A stretch of DNA of 64,000 bases, taken from BOG-938 sp035524315. GTDB taxonomy: Bacteria > Pseudomonadota > Alphaproteobacteria > Caulobacterales > Caulobacteraceae. Position 1 is the first letter of the stretch, and each line of letters opens with the position of its first letter. Of this stretch, positions 8,723 through 18,042 are shown one piece after another. A model generated the notes under the pieces. It was not told the DNA's origin and did no database searches. It worked only from the letters and a program-made list of their open reading frames with translations. The stretch spans positions 36,132-100,131 of the forward strand of contig DATKPD010000085.1 of the NCBI GenBank assembly GCA_035524315.1. The letters are read 5' to 3'. The translations under genes and the position numbers were made by a program.

Positions 8723-9472
8723 TTGAAAGCCAAGAATCTTAGGACAGGCGCTAGCCGACGCGCGCCGGGGGGCGGGCGGCTAAAATTGCGTAGCCTTTTG
8801 CTGCCTCTAGCTTTGGCTGTCGTTTGTGGTCTGGGTGGTTGTACCCAACGCTATCCCGCGTTTCGCTATCGCTTGACCATGACTTTTGATGTCGATGGCG
8901 TTCTTCGCACGGGCTCCAGCGTGGTGCAGATCACGCCCGGCGTCAGTTACGGCCTTGAGGGGCAAGGGGGGGCGTATATAACAAGAGGAGAGGCGGCGGC
9001 CGTAGACTTGGGAGATGGGCGCTATGTCTTCGGACTGCTAAGTGGTGCGCAGTTCGACCCAGACAGATTGCGTGGCCCCCATCCGGTGTGGTGGGCTAAC
9101 GCTGCCCTCGGGCCAATTCAAAGATTATATAGCATTTCCGGTGGAAGCGATAGCTTGGGCGCATTGCATAGCCTCACTGGCATCAAGGATGTCCCTCACG
9201 ATACGTTGCCCGCACTAGTAACATTTAAAGACAACAATGATCCATCAACCATAGAATTACTTAACCCGGACGATTTAGCTGATGTGCTTGGGCCCAATGT
9301 GAAGCTCGTTCGGGCAACTCTCGAGATGGGCGTCAATAAGCCTGTCACGGAGGGGCTCACACAAATCCTCCCGTGGTTAAGCTTAGATCGAAACTACATT
9401 GACGGAAATGACAGCTGCGTGCCGCCAAATTGTTGGCAAAAAAATCAATTCATTGCTGGGGTTAAAAGGTGA
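8723..9472 (+). CDS. Hypothetical lipoprotein, lower-GC gene
   Basis: A 249-residue protein of unrecognised family. A basic N-terminus is followed by the hydrophobic stretch SLLLPLALAVVCGL and the lipobox L-G-G-C at residues 37-40, so it is probably a lipoprotein. The mature part has no known motif; two late Cys (CVPPNC) may pair. TTG at 8723 is the start, with AGGGGAG at 8711-8717. Base use is less GC-rich than in the neighbours, especially from about 9200 to 9470 (many AT-ending codons), and it has no operon partner, which suggests lateral acquisition. No function is proposed. Confidence 0.65.
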   Translation: MKAKNLRTGASRRAPGGGRLKLRSLLLPLALAVVCGLGGCTQRYPAFRYRLTMTFDVDGVLRTGSSVVQITPGVSYGLEGQGGAYITRGEAAAVDLGDGRYVFGLLSGAQFDPDRLRGPHPVWWANAALGPIQRLYSISGGSDSLGALHSLTGIKDVPHDTLPALVTFKDNNDPSTIELLNPDDLADVLGPNVKLVRATLEMGVNKPVTEGLTQILPWLSLDRNYIDGNDSCVPPNCWQKNQFIAGVKR

Positions 9473-9641
9473 TCGATCCAAACTTGCTCGCTCTGGTTTG
9501 GCGATGGATCCGTGCAGTGAAAGCGCTGAGACCTGACCGAGCGGGCGTCATTTGATCGTAGGATTCCGTTCGCGGTTCTGCTGGGCCTCTCAATGGGCAC
9601 CGGCCTTCCCGGCCGCCGCTGCGGCGCCTATTTAGGGAGCC

Positions 9642-10394
9642 ATGCCGCGCTCAGCGACCCGACAAGACCTCGCCCGGATGATCGACGACGCCAGGACGGT
9701 GGTGGTGTTCACCGGCGCGGGCATTTCGACCGAATCCGGCATCCCCGACTTCCGCAGCCCGGGCGGGGTGTGGAGCCGGATGAAGCCGATCACCTTCCAG
9801 GAGTTCGTCGGCAGCGAGGACAAACGGCGCGAGGCCTGGACACGCAACTTCACCGGCGCGGCCGGGTGGGATCGGGGCCGGCCCAACGCGGGCCACCAGG
9901 CCGTGGCGCGTCTGGTCGCCTCGGGCAAGGCCAGCGCGGTCATCACCCAGAACGTGGACAATCTGCACCGGGCCTCGGGCGTGCCGGCCGACCAGGTGAT
10001 CGAACTGCACGGCAACGCCAGCTATGCGGTGTGCTTGGCATGCGGCGAGCGGCATGAGCTGGCAGACCTCAAGGGGCCGTTCATGGACCATGGGGTGATC
10101 CCGGCGTGCCGCGTCTGCGGCGGCCTGGTCAAGAGCGCGGTGATCGCCTTCGGCCAGCCCATGCCTCTGGAAGCCATGTCGCGAGCCGAGGAAGAAACCC
10201 TGGCGTGCGACCTGTTCCTTGTGCTGGGCTCCTCGCTCGCGGTCTATCCGGCCGCCGGCTTCCCCCTGATGGCCAAACGCAACGGCGCCCGGCTGGCCAT
10301 CGTCAACCGCGAACCGACCGATCAGGACCGCTACGCCGACCTGGTGCTGCACGACGAGATCGGGCCGGCGATGAGCGAAGCCGTTCCCGCCTAG
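9642..10394 (+). CDS. NAD-dependent protein deacetylase (sirtuin, Sir2 family)
   Basis: A 250-residue sirtuin that removes acyl groups from lysines with NAD+ as co-substrate. Visible landmarks are GAGISTESGIPDFRSP (residues 25-40, NAD binding), TQNVDNLH (102-109), the catalytic His in ELHGN (H123), two zinc-binding CxxC pairs (CLAC 131-134, CRVC 156-159) and the GSSLAVYPA block. The ATG at 9642 is preceded by AGGGAG at 9634-9639. It stands 53 nt before the old yellow enzyme gene and may be cotranscribed with it. Confidence 0.95.
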   Translation: MPRSATRQDLARMIDDARTVVVFTGAGISTESGIPDFRSPGGVWSRMKPITFQEFVGSEDKRREAWTRNFTGAAGWDRGRPNAGHQAVARLVASGKASAVITQNVDNLHRASGVPADQVIELHGNASYAVCLACGERHELADLKGPFMDHGVIPACRVCGGLVKSAVIAFGQPMPLEAMSRAEEETLACDLFLVLGSSLAVYPAAGFPLMAKRNGARLAIVNREPTDQDRYADLVLHDEIGPAMSEAVPA

Positions 10395-10447
10395 ACTTGC
10401 GGGCCAGCGCGCCTATGTCTGTCGGGTCCTCGAACCCAGGTGTGCTC

Positions 10448-11578
10448 ATGACCCCGCCGCTTCTGCTGCAGCCCTTGACGATCAAGGGCGTGACCTTCCG
10501 CAACCGCGTGGCGATCTCGCCCATGTGCCAGTACAGCGCGATCGAGGGCGTGGCGCAGGACTGGCACCTGGTCCACCTGGGGCGGTTCGCCCTCGGCGGA
10601 GCGGGTCTGGTGATGGTCGAGGCGACGGCGGTGGAGCCGCGCGGCCGCATCACCCACGAGGACATGGGCCTGTGGAACGACGAGCAGGCGCGCGCCCTGG
10701 CCCGCATCGCCGATTTCCTCAAGGCCAACGGCGCGGCGGCGGGCATCCAGCTGGCGCATGCGGGGCGCAAGGCCTCCACCCATCGGCCGTGGGACGGGGG
10801 CGGACCGCTGACCGAGGCGGACGCGGTGTCCGGTTCGCCGTGGGAGACGCTGGCGCCCAGCGCCCTGCCGTTCAGCGACGGCTACGATACGCCCAAGGCC
10901 ATGAGCACTGCCGATATGGGCGAGGTGATCTTGGCCTTCCGCGAGGCGGCCCTGCGCGCCCTGACCTGCGGCTTCGACGTGGTCGAGGTGCACGCCGCGC
11001 ACGGCTATCTGCTGCACGAGTTCCTGTCGCCGGCGTCCAACCACCGCACCGACGTCTATGGCGGGGATCGCGCGGGACGCATGCGCTTTCCGCTGGAGGT
11101 GGTGCAGACCGTGCGGGCGGTGTGGCCGCAGGACAAACCCCTGTTCGTGCGCGTCTCCTCAGTGGACTACGCCGAGGGCGGCCTGACCCTGGACGACACC
11201 GTCGCCTTCGCCAAGGCGCTGAAGGCCTTGGGCGTGGACCTGGTCGATTGCTCGTCCGGCGGCAATGAGCCGTTCGGGCCCCAGGTCCATCCCGGCTATC
11301 AGGTTCCCTTCGCCGCCGCCGTGCGCCGGGAGGCCGGCATCGCCACCGGGGCGGTCGGCTTGATCCTCAGTCCAGAGCAGGCCGCGCAAATCCTTGACGA
11401 AGGCTCGGCGGACCTGGTGTTCCTGGCGCGCAAGGCGCTGGACGATCCTAATTTCGCCCTGCACGCGGTCGAGGCCCTGACCGGAGAATTCGACTACAGC
11501 TTTGCGCCGGCGCCGGCCAAAAGCGGTCTCGACCGTCTAGCCGGACCGCTCAAGCGCCTGAAGGCCGAAGCCGGATAA
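10448..11578 (+). CDS. NADH:flavin oxidoreductase, old yellow enzyme family (YqjM-like)
   Basis: A 376-residue FMN-dependent TIM-barrel ene-reductase. The N-terminal ISPMCQYSA with Cys27 is the mark of the YqjM/thermophilic-like subclass, in which this Cys tunes the flavin. The active-site region VHAAHGYLLHEFLSPASNHR is the conserved FMN/substrate-binding block, followed by D-x-Y-G-G. The C-terminal LARKALDDPNF is also family-typical. A further in-frame ATG lies at 10415, but 10448 has AGGT at 10438-10441 and gives the usual N-terminus. The enzyme probably reduces activated alkenes; its natural substrate is unknown. Confidence 0.93.
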   Translation: MTPPLLLQPLTIKGVTFRNRVAISPMCQYSAIEGVAQDWHLVHLGRFALGGAGLVMVEATAVEPRGRITHEDMGLWNDEQARALARIADFLKANGAAAGIQLAHAGRKASTHRPWDGGGPLTEADAVSGSPWETLAPSALPFSDGYDTPKAMSTADMGEVILAFREAALRALTCGFDVVEVHAAHGYLLHEFLSPASNHRTDVYGGDRAGRMRFPLEVVQTVRAVWPQDKPLFVRVSSVDYAEGGLTLDDTVAFAKALKALGVDLVDCSSGGNEPFGPQVHPGYQVPFAAAVRREAGIATGAVGLILSPEQAAQILDEGSADLVFLARKALDDPNFALHAVEALTGEFDYSFAPAPAKSGLDRLAGPLKRLKAEAG

Positions 11579-11702
11579 ACCCGAACTGATATCCCCGCGT
11601 GCGGTTCGTATAGCGCCTCCGAAACTCTTGCGGATAGCGTCGGTCACAAGTCTAAGGGCTGGGCCTGCGGGTCCAGGCCAACGATCGACAGGGAGAGTGA
11701 CG

Positions 11703-13046
11703 ATGAAGCGCGGTTGGCTCGCGGCTGCCTTACTGGCGCTGACGCCCATGGCGGCGAACGCCCAGTTCTCGCCGGCGCCCGACACCGGGCCGCCGACCAA
11801 GACCACCTTCATCCGCCTGGGCAACGACGCCAACGCGATCTTGATCGAGCCGGTGACACCCGATCCAGTCAAGGGCCACATCGCCGTCGTCGTCACCCAT
11901 CCGGAACGCAACAACAATTTCAACTACTTCACAGCGCTGACCCTGCCCAAGTACGGCTACCGGGTGCTGGCCATCAACTATTACGGGCCAGAGCGGTCGT
12001 TCTATGAGCTGCTGTCGCCGGTGGCGGCGGGGATCAAGGCCCTGCGCGCCTTGCCCGGCGTCGACAAGGTGGTCCTGGCCGGCCATAGCTCGGGCGGAGC
12101 CGAATTGGCGGCCTATGAGGACGTGGCCGAGAACGGCCCCGCGGCCTGCCAGCGGCCCGAGCGGATCTATAAGTGCACGACCAAGGAGGCCACCGGCCTG
12201 CCCAGGGCCGACGCGGTGATGTTCCTCGACGCCAATTCGGGCGCGCCTGAGCGGACCTTCGAATACAACCCCGCCGTCGACGCCCACGACACTCACAAAT
12301 ACGACGCGAGCCTGGACCTGTTCGCGCCGCAGAACGGCTACGATCCCAAGACCGGCGAGGCGCACTACGATCCCGCCTTCCTCAAGCGCTTCTTCGCCGC
12401 CCAGGCGCAGGAGACCAACGGGTTGATCGCCGAGGCTCAGGCGCGGCTGGACAAGATCGACGCGGGCCAGGGCGACTACAAGACCGACGAGCCCTTCAAC
12501 CATGGCAGCCGTGGGCTGTTTGTCAGCGAGGTGCGGCCCGAGCTCGCCTATATCGGCCTGCTGACCAAAACCCACGCCCCGCACATGCTGCTCAAGGCCG
12601 ACGGCACGCGGCCGGTGCAGATCCTGACCATGGACAAGCTGCCGGCCAACCAGATGCGTCCTGCCGACGCGCCGCACCAGTACGACGATCCTGACCTGTA
12701 TTCGGTCAAGAGCTTCCTCTCGAGCTTCATCGTGCGCCTGGCGCCCGACTATCACTGGACTGAGGATGGGCTTTACGGCGTCGATTGGCACAGTTCGCCC
12801 TCGAGCCTGGCGGGCAGCATCGAAGGCATTCACGCGCCGACGCTGATCATGACCGCGACCTGCGCGGTGCACATCGTGTTCCTGGAGACCGCCTACGACC
12901 ACGCCGGCGCGGCGGACAAGACCTTCGTCGGCGTCGAGGGCGCCAACCATGGCTTCATGCCGTGCCGCCCCGAATACGGCGACACCTACAAGCGGACGTT
13001 CGACTATGTGGACGGCTGGCTGAGCAAGCCGGGTCGGCTGCTTTAG
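11703..13046 (+). CDS. Secreted alpha/beta-hydrolase
   Basis: A 447-residue protein with a signal peptide (WLAAALLALTPMAANA). The nucleophile elbow is G-H-S-S-G-G, preceded by VVLAG, as in alpha/beta hydrolases. A late VEGANHGFMPC supplies the likely catalytic His, and TLIMTATCAVH precedes it. The start at 11703 has a GGGAGAG site just upstream. The substrate is unknown: the fold fits esterases and lipases, and the long insertion between the nucleophile and His regions (about residues 150-350) is larger than in simple esterases. It converges with the dienelactone hydrolase gene, whose stop lies 18 nt away. Confidence 0.8.
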   Translation: MKRGWLAAALLALTPMAANAQFSPAPDTGPPTKTTFIRLGNDANAILIEPVTPDPVKGHIAVVVTHPERNNNFNYFTALTLPKYGYRVLAINYYGPERSFYELLSPVAAGIKALRALPGVDKVVLAGHSSGGAELAAYEDVAENGPAACQRPERIYKCTTKEATGLPRADAVMFLDANSGAPERTFEYNPAVDAHDTHKYDASLDLFAPQNGYDPKTGEAHYDPAFLKRFFAAQAQETNGLIAEAQARLDKIDAGQGDYKTDEPFNHGSRGLFVSEVRPELAYIGLLTKTHAPHMLLKADGTRPVQILTMDKLPANQMRPADAPHQYDDPDLYSVKSFLSSFIVRLAPDYHWTEDGLYGVDWHSSPSSLAGSIEGIHAPTLIMTATCAVHIVFLETAYDHAGAADKTFVGVEGANHGFMPCRPEYGDTYKRTFDYVDGWLSKPGRLL

Positions 13047-13064
13047 GCGCCCTGGCTTGTTGTC

Positions 13065-13991
13065 CTAGGCGGTCGTCGGCGTGCGCACATACTGGTTGAA
13101 CCACGCGATCATGCGCGCCCAGGCGTCTTGGGCCGCGGCGCGGTTATAGCGTTCGGGCGTGGCGTCGTTGAAGAAGCCATGCACCGCGCCCGGATAGATA
13201 TGGCCTTCGTAGCGGATGTTGTTGGCTTTGAGCGCCGCTTCCTGCGCCGGCCAGTTCTTCACCGCGTTGGCGTCCAGACCGCCGTGCAGGATCAGCATGG
13301 CGGCCTTGATCTTAGCCACTTGGTCCGCCGGGGGGGCTGAGCCGTAGAATGGCGCGCCCGCCGCCAAGTCCGCGCCCATCCGCACGGCCAGGGTGTTGAC
13401 CATGCTGCCGCCAAAGCAGAAGCCGGTCGCGCCGATCTGGCCGGTGCAGTCCGCGCGGCCCTTCAGCCAGCGCGCGGCGGCGATGAAGTCGTTGGTCATC
13501 TTGGGCTTGTCGATCTTGTTGAACATCAGGCCGCCCTTGTAGTCGTCGCCCGGATAGCCGCCGAGCGAGGTCAGGGCGTCGGGCGCGAAGGCCATGAAGT
13601 TCTCGAGCGCGAAACGGCGCGCCACATCCTCCGTGTGCGGATTTAGGCCGCGGTTCTCATGGATCACAATCACGCCGGGCAGCTTGGCCGGCGTCGCTTC
13701 GCGCGTATCGGCGCTGAAAGGCCGCACGAAATAGCCGCGGATCGAGCCGTTCCCGTCGGGCGAGGGAATGGTTTCGTAGCTGGCCTTGATCCGATCGTCG
13801 TTCCTGGCCACCTGCTGGCCCAAGGCATAGTTGGGCATCAGGGCGTCGATCAGGGCGCCGCTGGTGAGGCCGGCGGCGACCGCGAACCGCTTGGCGCCAT
13901 TGGCGAACGCCCGGCGGCTGATCTCGCCGTGAATGAACCGTGTGTACAGTTCGACCGCTTCCGCTGGAATTTTCTTCCGTTCTTCGTCCAT
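13065..13991 (-). CDS. Dienelactone hydrolase family protein with Tat-like leader
   Basis: A 308-residue protein. Residues about 70-308 match the dienelactone hydrolase family with the Cys-Asp-His triad: Cys in TGFCFGGS, Asp in LHGGLDAN, His in PGAVHGFF. The N-terminal part has ISRRAFANGAKRFAVAAGL, which resembles the twin-arginine leader seen in many DLH homologues, so it may be periplasmic. The start at 13991 is supported by AGGAGG with good spacing; an upstream Met at 14024 has no such site. It could cleave lactones or esters from ring-fission products. Confidence 0.88.
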   Translation of the reverse strand: MDEERKKIPAEAVELYTRFIHGEISRRAFANGAKRFAVAAGLTSGALIDALMPNYALGQQVARNDDRIKASYETIPSPDGNGSIRGYFVRPFSADTREATPAKLPGVIVIHENRGLNPHTEDVARRFALENFMAFAPDALTSLGGYPGDDYKGGLMFNKIDKPKMTNDFIAAARWLKGRADCTGQIGATGFCFGGSMVNTLAVRMGADLAAGAPFYGSAPPADQVAKIKAAMLILHGGLDANAVKNWPAQEAALKANNIRYEGHIYPGAVHGFFNDATPERYNRAAAQDAWARMIAWFNQYVRTPTTA

Positions 13992-14125
13992 GGCTGCCTC
14001 CTGTGCGACGTGCGAACCTAACATCGCGCGTGCGACATCTGAAGCCGCGCCGACGCGACGTCGCCCTGCGCCGACAGGGCGCTTCCGGCTCGGCGGTTTG
14101 TCGGAACCAGGCGCTTAAGGAAGAC

Positions 14126-16900
14126 CTAGACCAGCGCCCCGTGGCAGTGCTTGAACTTCTTGCCCGAGCCGCAGGGGCAGGGCGCGTTGCGGCTGGCGCG
14201 CTGCCAGCCTTCGGGTAGGGCGCTGAGCGGGAGGGCTTCGCGCTGCTCGGCCGACAGTCCGTCGGGAATGCCGGCGACGCCGAAGGACCGCTCGTTCTGG
14301 CCCGTGGCCGGGTCCATATGCACCTCGGTGATCACGCCTTGCGGAGGCGGCGCGGGCTCCGGTTGCTGGAACTGGAACTCCACCGTCATCAGCCAGCGCG
14401 TCACATTGTGGCGCAGGTCGACCAGCAGGGTCTCAAACAGGGCGAAGGCCTCGGTCTTGTACTCGTTGAGCGGATCGCGCTGGCCATAGCCGCGCAGGCC
14501 GATGACGTTGCGCAGGTGATCCAGGTGCATCAAGTGTTCGCGCCACTGCAGGTCGACCATCTGCAGCAGGAAGTTCTTCTCGATCTGGCGGGTGTACTCG
14601 CCGCCCAACACCTCTTCACGCTCGGCGGCGCGCTTGTCGGCGGCCTCGGTGATGCGGGTGATGAACTCCTCGTTGGCGATGCCGTCTTCCTGGGCCCAGT
14701 CGGCCAGGGGCAGCTCCAGGCCCAGCAGGGCCTGCACGCGCTCGTCGAGCCCGGCGATGTCCCATTGCTCGGCGTAGGCCTTGGGCGGCAGATGGCGGTT
14801 GACCAGGTCGATCACCGTCTCGCGCCGCATCTCGGCGACGATTTCCGACAGGTCGGCTGTTTCCATGAACTCCTGGCGCTGCTCGAACACGGCCTTGCGC
14901 TGGTCGTTGACCACGTCGTCGTACTTCAGAAGGTTCTTGCGGATGTCGTAGTTGCGCTGCTCGACCTTGCGCTGGGCGGTGGCGATGGCCGAGTTGAGCC
15001 ACTTGTGGGTGATCGCCTCGCCTTCCTGCACGCCGAAGGTGCGCATGATCGCGTCCAGCCGCTCGCCGGCGAAGATGCGCAGCAGGTCGTCCTCGCACGA
15101 CAGGAAGAACTTGGAGCGGCCTGGGTCGCCCTGACGGCCGGTGCGGCCGCGCAGCTGGTTGTCGATCCGGCGGCTCTCGTGGCGCTCGGTGGCCAGCACG
15201 AACAGGCCCCCCGCGGCCAGGGCGGCGGCCTTGGCGTCCTTGATCTCGGTCTCGAGCTCTTTCTGGCGCTGGGCGGCCATCTCGGGCGTGACTTCGATGC
15301 CGAGGCCGCGCTGCTCCTGGCGCCAGCTCAGCACGCGCATATCGACGTTGCCGCCGAGCTGGATGTCGGTGCCGCGGCCGGCCATGTTGGTGGCGATGGT
15401 GACCGAGCCGGGCACGCCCGCGTCGGCCACGATATGGGCTTCCTGCTCATGGTAGCGGGCGTTGAGCACCTGGTGCGGAATGCCCTTGCGAGGCTTGCCG
15501 TCGACCTCGAACTTGTGGGCCTTGAGCAGTTCGGACAGCTGTTCGGACTTCTCGATCGACACCGTGCCGACCAGGATCGGCTGGCCGCGCAGATAGCAGT
15601 CCTCGATCTGACGGATGATCGCCTGGTTCTTCTCGGCGGCGGTGCGATAGACTTCGTCGTCGTCGTCGATGCGCTGAATCGGCCGGTTGGTCGGGATCTC
15701 GACCACGTCCATGCCGTAGATGTCCAGGAACTCCTGCGCCTCGGTCGAGGCGGTGCCGGTCATGCCCGACAGCTTGGAATAGAGGCGGAAGTAGTTCTGG
15801 ATCGTCACCGAGGCCAGGGTCTGGTTCTCGGGCTGGATCTCGACGCCTTCCTTGGCCTCGATCGCCTGATGCAGACCCTCCGACAGGCGCCTGCCGGTCA
15901 TCATGCGCCCGGTGAACTCGTCGATCAGCATGATCTCGCCCGAGCGCAGGATGTAGTCCTTGTCGCGCTGGTAAAGGGTGTTGGCCCGCAGCGCCTGGTT
16001 GATGTGGTGCACCACCGAGATGTTGGCCGGGTCGTACAGGCCCGCCGTGTCCTCGGCCAGGTGGCCGCCCTGCAGCAGGATTTCCTCGACCTGCTCTGAG
16101 CCGACTTCGCTCAGCATCACCTGGCGCTGCTTCTCGTCCAGCTCGAAGGTCTCGGGGTCCTGAATCAGTTGTTTCACCAGGGTGTCGATGGTGCGGTAGA
16201 ACTCCGAGCGGTCCTCGGTCGGGCCCGAGATGATCAGGGGCGTGCGCGCTTCGTCGACCAGGATCGAGTCCACTTCGTCGACGATGGCGAAGTTGTGCCC
16301 GCGCTGAACCATCTCGCGCGCGTCATAGACGAGGTTATCGCGCAGATAGTCGAAGCCGAACTCATTGTTGGTGCCGTAGGTGATGTCCGAGCCATAGGCC
16401 TTCTGGCGCTCGGCCTGGGACAGACCGTTGACGATCACCCCGACCGTCAGGCCGAGGAACCGGTAGACCTGGCCCATCCAGTCGCTATCGCGGGTGGCCA
16501 GATAGTCGTTGACCGTGATCACGTGCACGCCCTTGCCGGCGAGCGCATTCAGGTACACCGGCGCGGTGGCCACCAGGGTCTTGCCTTCGCCGGTGCGCAT
16601 CTCGGCGATGCCGCCCTTATGCAGCACCATGCCGCCGACCAGCTGCACGTCGTACTGACGTTGGCCCAAGGTGCGGCGCGAGGCCTCGCGCACGACCGCG
16701 AACGCGTCGGGCAGGATGTCGTCGAGGGTCTTGCCGGCCGCGAGCTGGGCCTTGAACTCTTCGGTTTTGCCGCGCAGCGCCTCGTCGGACAAGGCGGCGT
16801 AGGCGGGCTCCAGAGCGTTGATCGCCGACACGCGACCCAGCATCGCCTTGACGCTGCGATCGTTGGAGGAACCGAAAATCTTTTTGGCCAGGCCGAGCAT
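14126..16900 (-). CDS. secA: Preprotein translocase ATPase SecA
   Basis: A 924-residue SecA, the motor that drives unfolded preproteins through SecYEG. The Walker A motif is MRTGEGKTLVA (about residues 101-111), the Walker B region is IVDEVDSILVDEARTP, and the second RecA half has VTIATNMAGRGTDIQLGG. The C-terminal zinc/SecB-binding tail RNAPCPCGSGKKFKHCHG is complete. The start MLGLAKKIFG at 16900 matches the family N-terminus. An upstream reading frame of 41 codons exists but does not look like SecA. It is transcribed divergently from the peptidyl-prolyl isomerase gene across a 191-nt gap that should hold both promoters. Confidence 0.98.
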   Translation of the reverse strand: MLGLAKKIFGSSNDRSVKAMLGRVSAINALEPAYAALSDEALRGKTEEFKAQLAAGKTLDDILPDAFAVVREASRRTLGQRQYDVQLVGGMVLHKGGIAEMRTGEGKTLVATAPVYLNALAGKGVHVITVNDYLATRDSDWMGQVYRFLGLTVGVIVNGLSQAERQKAYGSDITYGTNNEFGFDYLRDNLVYDAREMVQRGHNFAIVDEVDSILVDEARTPLIISGPTEDRSEFYRTIDTLVKQLIQDPETFELDEKQRQVMLSEVGSEQVEEILLQGGHLAEDTAGLYDPANISVVHHINQALRANTLYQRDKDYILRSGEIMLIDEFTGRMMTGRRLSEGLHQAIEAKEGVEIQPENQTLASVTIQNYFRLYSKLSGMTGTASTEAQEFLDIYGMDVVEIPTNRPIQRIDDDDEVYRTAAEKNQAIIRQIEDCYLRGQPILVGTVSIEKSEQLSELLKAHKFEVDGKPRKGIPHQVLNARYHEQEAHIVADAGVPGSVTIATNMAGRGTDIQLGGNVDMRVLSWRQEQRGLGIEVTPEMAAQRQKELETEIKDAKAAALAAGGLFVLATERHESRRIDNQLRGRTGRQGDPGRSKFFLSCEDDLLRIFAGERLDAIMRTFGVQEGEAITHKWLNSAIATAQRKVEQRNYDIRKNLLKYDDVVNDQRKAVFEQRQEFMETADLSEIVAEMRRETVIDLVNRHLPPKAYAEQWDIAGLDERVQALLGLELPLADWAQEDGIANEEFITRITEAADKRAAEREEVLGGEYTRQIEKNFLLQMVDLQWREHLMHLDHLRNVIGLRGYGQRDPLNEYKTEAFALFETLLVDLRHNVTRWLMTVEFQFQQPEPAPPPQGVITEVHMDPATGQNERSFGVAGIPDGLSAEQREALPLSALPEGWQRASRNAPCPCGSGKKFKHCHGALV

Positions 16901-17091
16901 GAAAGGTCCAAAGTCAGGGTGAAAACGGCACGCCGGATAGGCGGGGCCTCGCGCGGGACGGCCAGCAAAAACCGCTCGACTTGCGCGCGCGCGAGACTTA
17001 AGCACCGGCCGTTGGCCTGTCAACGCAATGGCCTTTTTCGCAAAGGCCTTGATCGGGCGCCGCGTAAAGCGCCTCGCGCGGGGACAAGATC

Positions 17092-18003
17092 ATGACCCTA
17101 GCCCAGTTCCGAGTTCAGGTCTCGGTCCTCCTGGCGGCGATCGCCGTCGGGGGTTTGGTGCTGGCGGGGTGCAGCCGTCCGGTCATCGTCGAACGCGCGC
17201 CCCAGGCCGGCGATTTGGCGGTCGCCAGGGTCAACGGACACACGGTGTGGAAATCCGACGTGGTGCGCGAGGCCGAGGCTCAGGGCCTGATCGGCCAGGG
17301 CGCCTCGCTCGATGTGAACACCGACCTGTTCCACCGCACCCTGGACGAGGTGATCGACCAGAAGCTGCTGGCCGGCGAGGCGGCGGCGCGCAAGCTCGAC
17401 AAGGACCCCGCCGCCCAGCGCCGGCTGGAAGCCGCGCGCGAGCGCATCCTGTCGGACATGCTGGTCGAGACGGTGGTGGAGAAGGCGGTCAACGACGACG
17501 CTGTGCGCACCCTCTATGAGGAGCAGATCAAGGCCGCCAAGCCGTCGGACGAATTCCACGGCCGCCAGATCGTTGTGGCCAACGCGGCCGACGCGGAGGG
17601 CATCCGGAAGCTGCTGTCCAGCGGCGCGGCCTTCGACGCCTTGGCCCTGCAGCGCTCGAGCGACGCTCAGACCCGCTTCAATGGCGGCGACATGGGCTAT
17701 TTCACCCTGGACGTGATGCCCCCGGCCTACGGAAAGGCGCTCAAGGACGCCAAGACCGGGGAAATCGTCGGACCGTTTCAGAGCGACTCCGGCTGGGTTC
17801 TGGTCAAGATCGAGGATCGGCGCCCGGCCCAGCCTATCAGCCTGGACGCCGCCCGGCCGCAGATCGTACGGTTCCTGACCTACGACGAGGTGCGCGACCT
17901 GCTCGACACCCTGCGCGGCCGCGCCAAGGTCGAGACCTTGATCGCGCCGGCCAAGGACGCGGGCAAGGCGCCGGCCTCGGCCCCGCCCGGCCAGACCCCC
18001 TAG
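17092..18003 (+). CDS. Peptidyl-prolyl cis-trans isomerase (parvulin type), lipoprotein
   Basis: A 303-residue SurA/PpiD-like folding factor. It has a lipoprotein signal (VLLAAIAVGGLVLAGC), a helical N-terminal segment (about residues 40-135) and a parvulin domain (about 150-245) with RQIVVANAADAEGIRKLL, GGDMGYF and GPFQSDSGWVLVKIED. It should act on outer-membrane or secreted proteins in the periplasm, so its position divergent from secA makes functional sense. The start has a weak GGGGACA upstream. It is followed closely by argJ. Confidence 0.9.
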   Translation: MTLAQFRVQVSVLLAAIAVGGLVLAGCSRPVIVERAPQAGDLAVARVNGHTVWKSDVVREAEAQGLIGQGASLDVNTDLFHRTLDEVIDQKLLAGEAAARKLDKDPAAQRRLEAARERILSDMLVETVVEKAVNDDAVRTLYEEQIKAAKPSDEFHGRQIVVANAADAEGIRKLLSSGAAFDALALQRSSDAQTRFNGGDMGYFTLDVMPPAYGKALKDAKTGEIVGPFQSDSGWVLVKIEDRRPAQPISLDAARPQIVRFLTYDEVRDLLDTLRGRAKVETLIAPAKDAGKAPASAPPGQTP

Positions 18004-18042
18004 CAGACTCCCCGATTCATACTGAAAGACCCAAGGCAGGCC

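Noticed and set aside
14318..16099. 593-codon open frame on the + strand inside secA
   Set aside because: Antisense to SecA, which has complete motifs; the protein is Gly/Ala/Leu/His-rich without any known motif.
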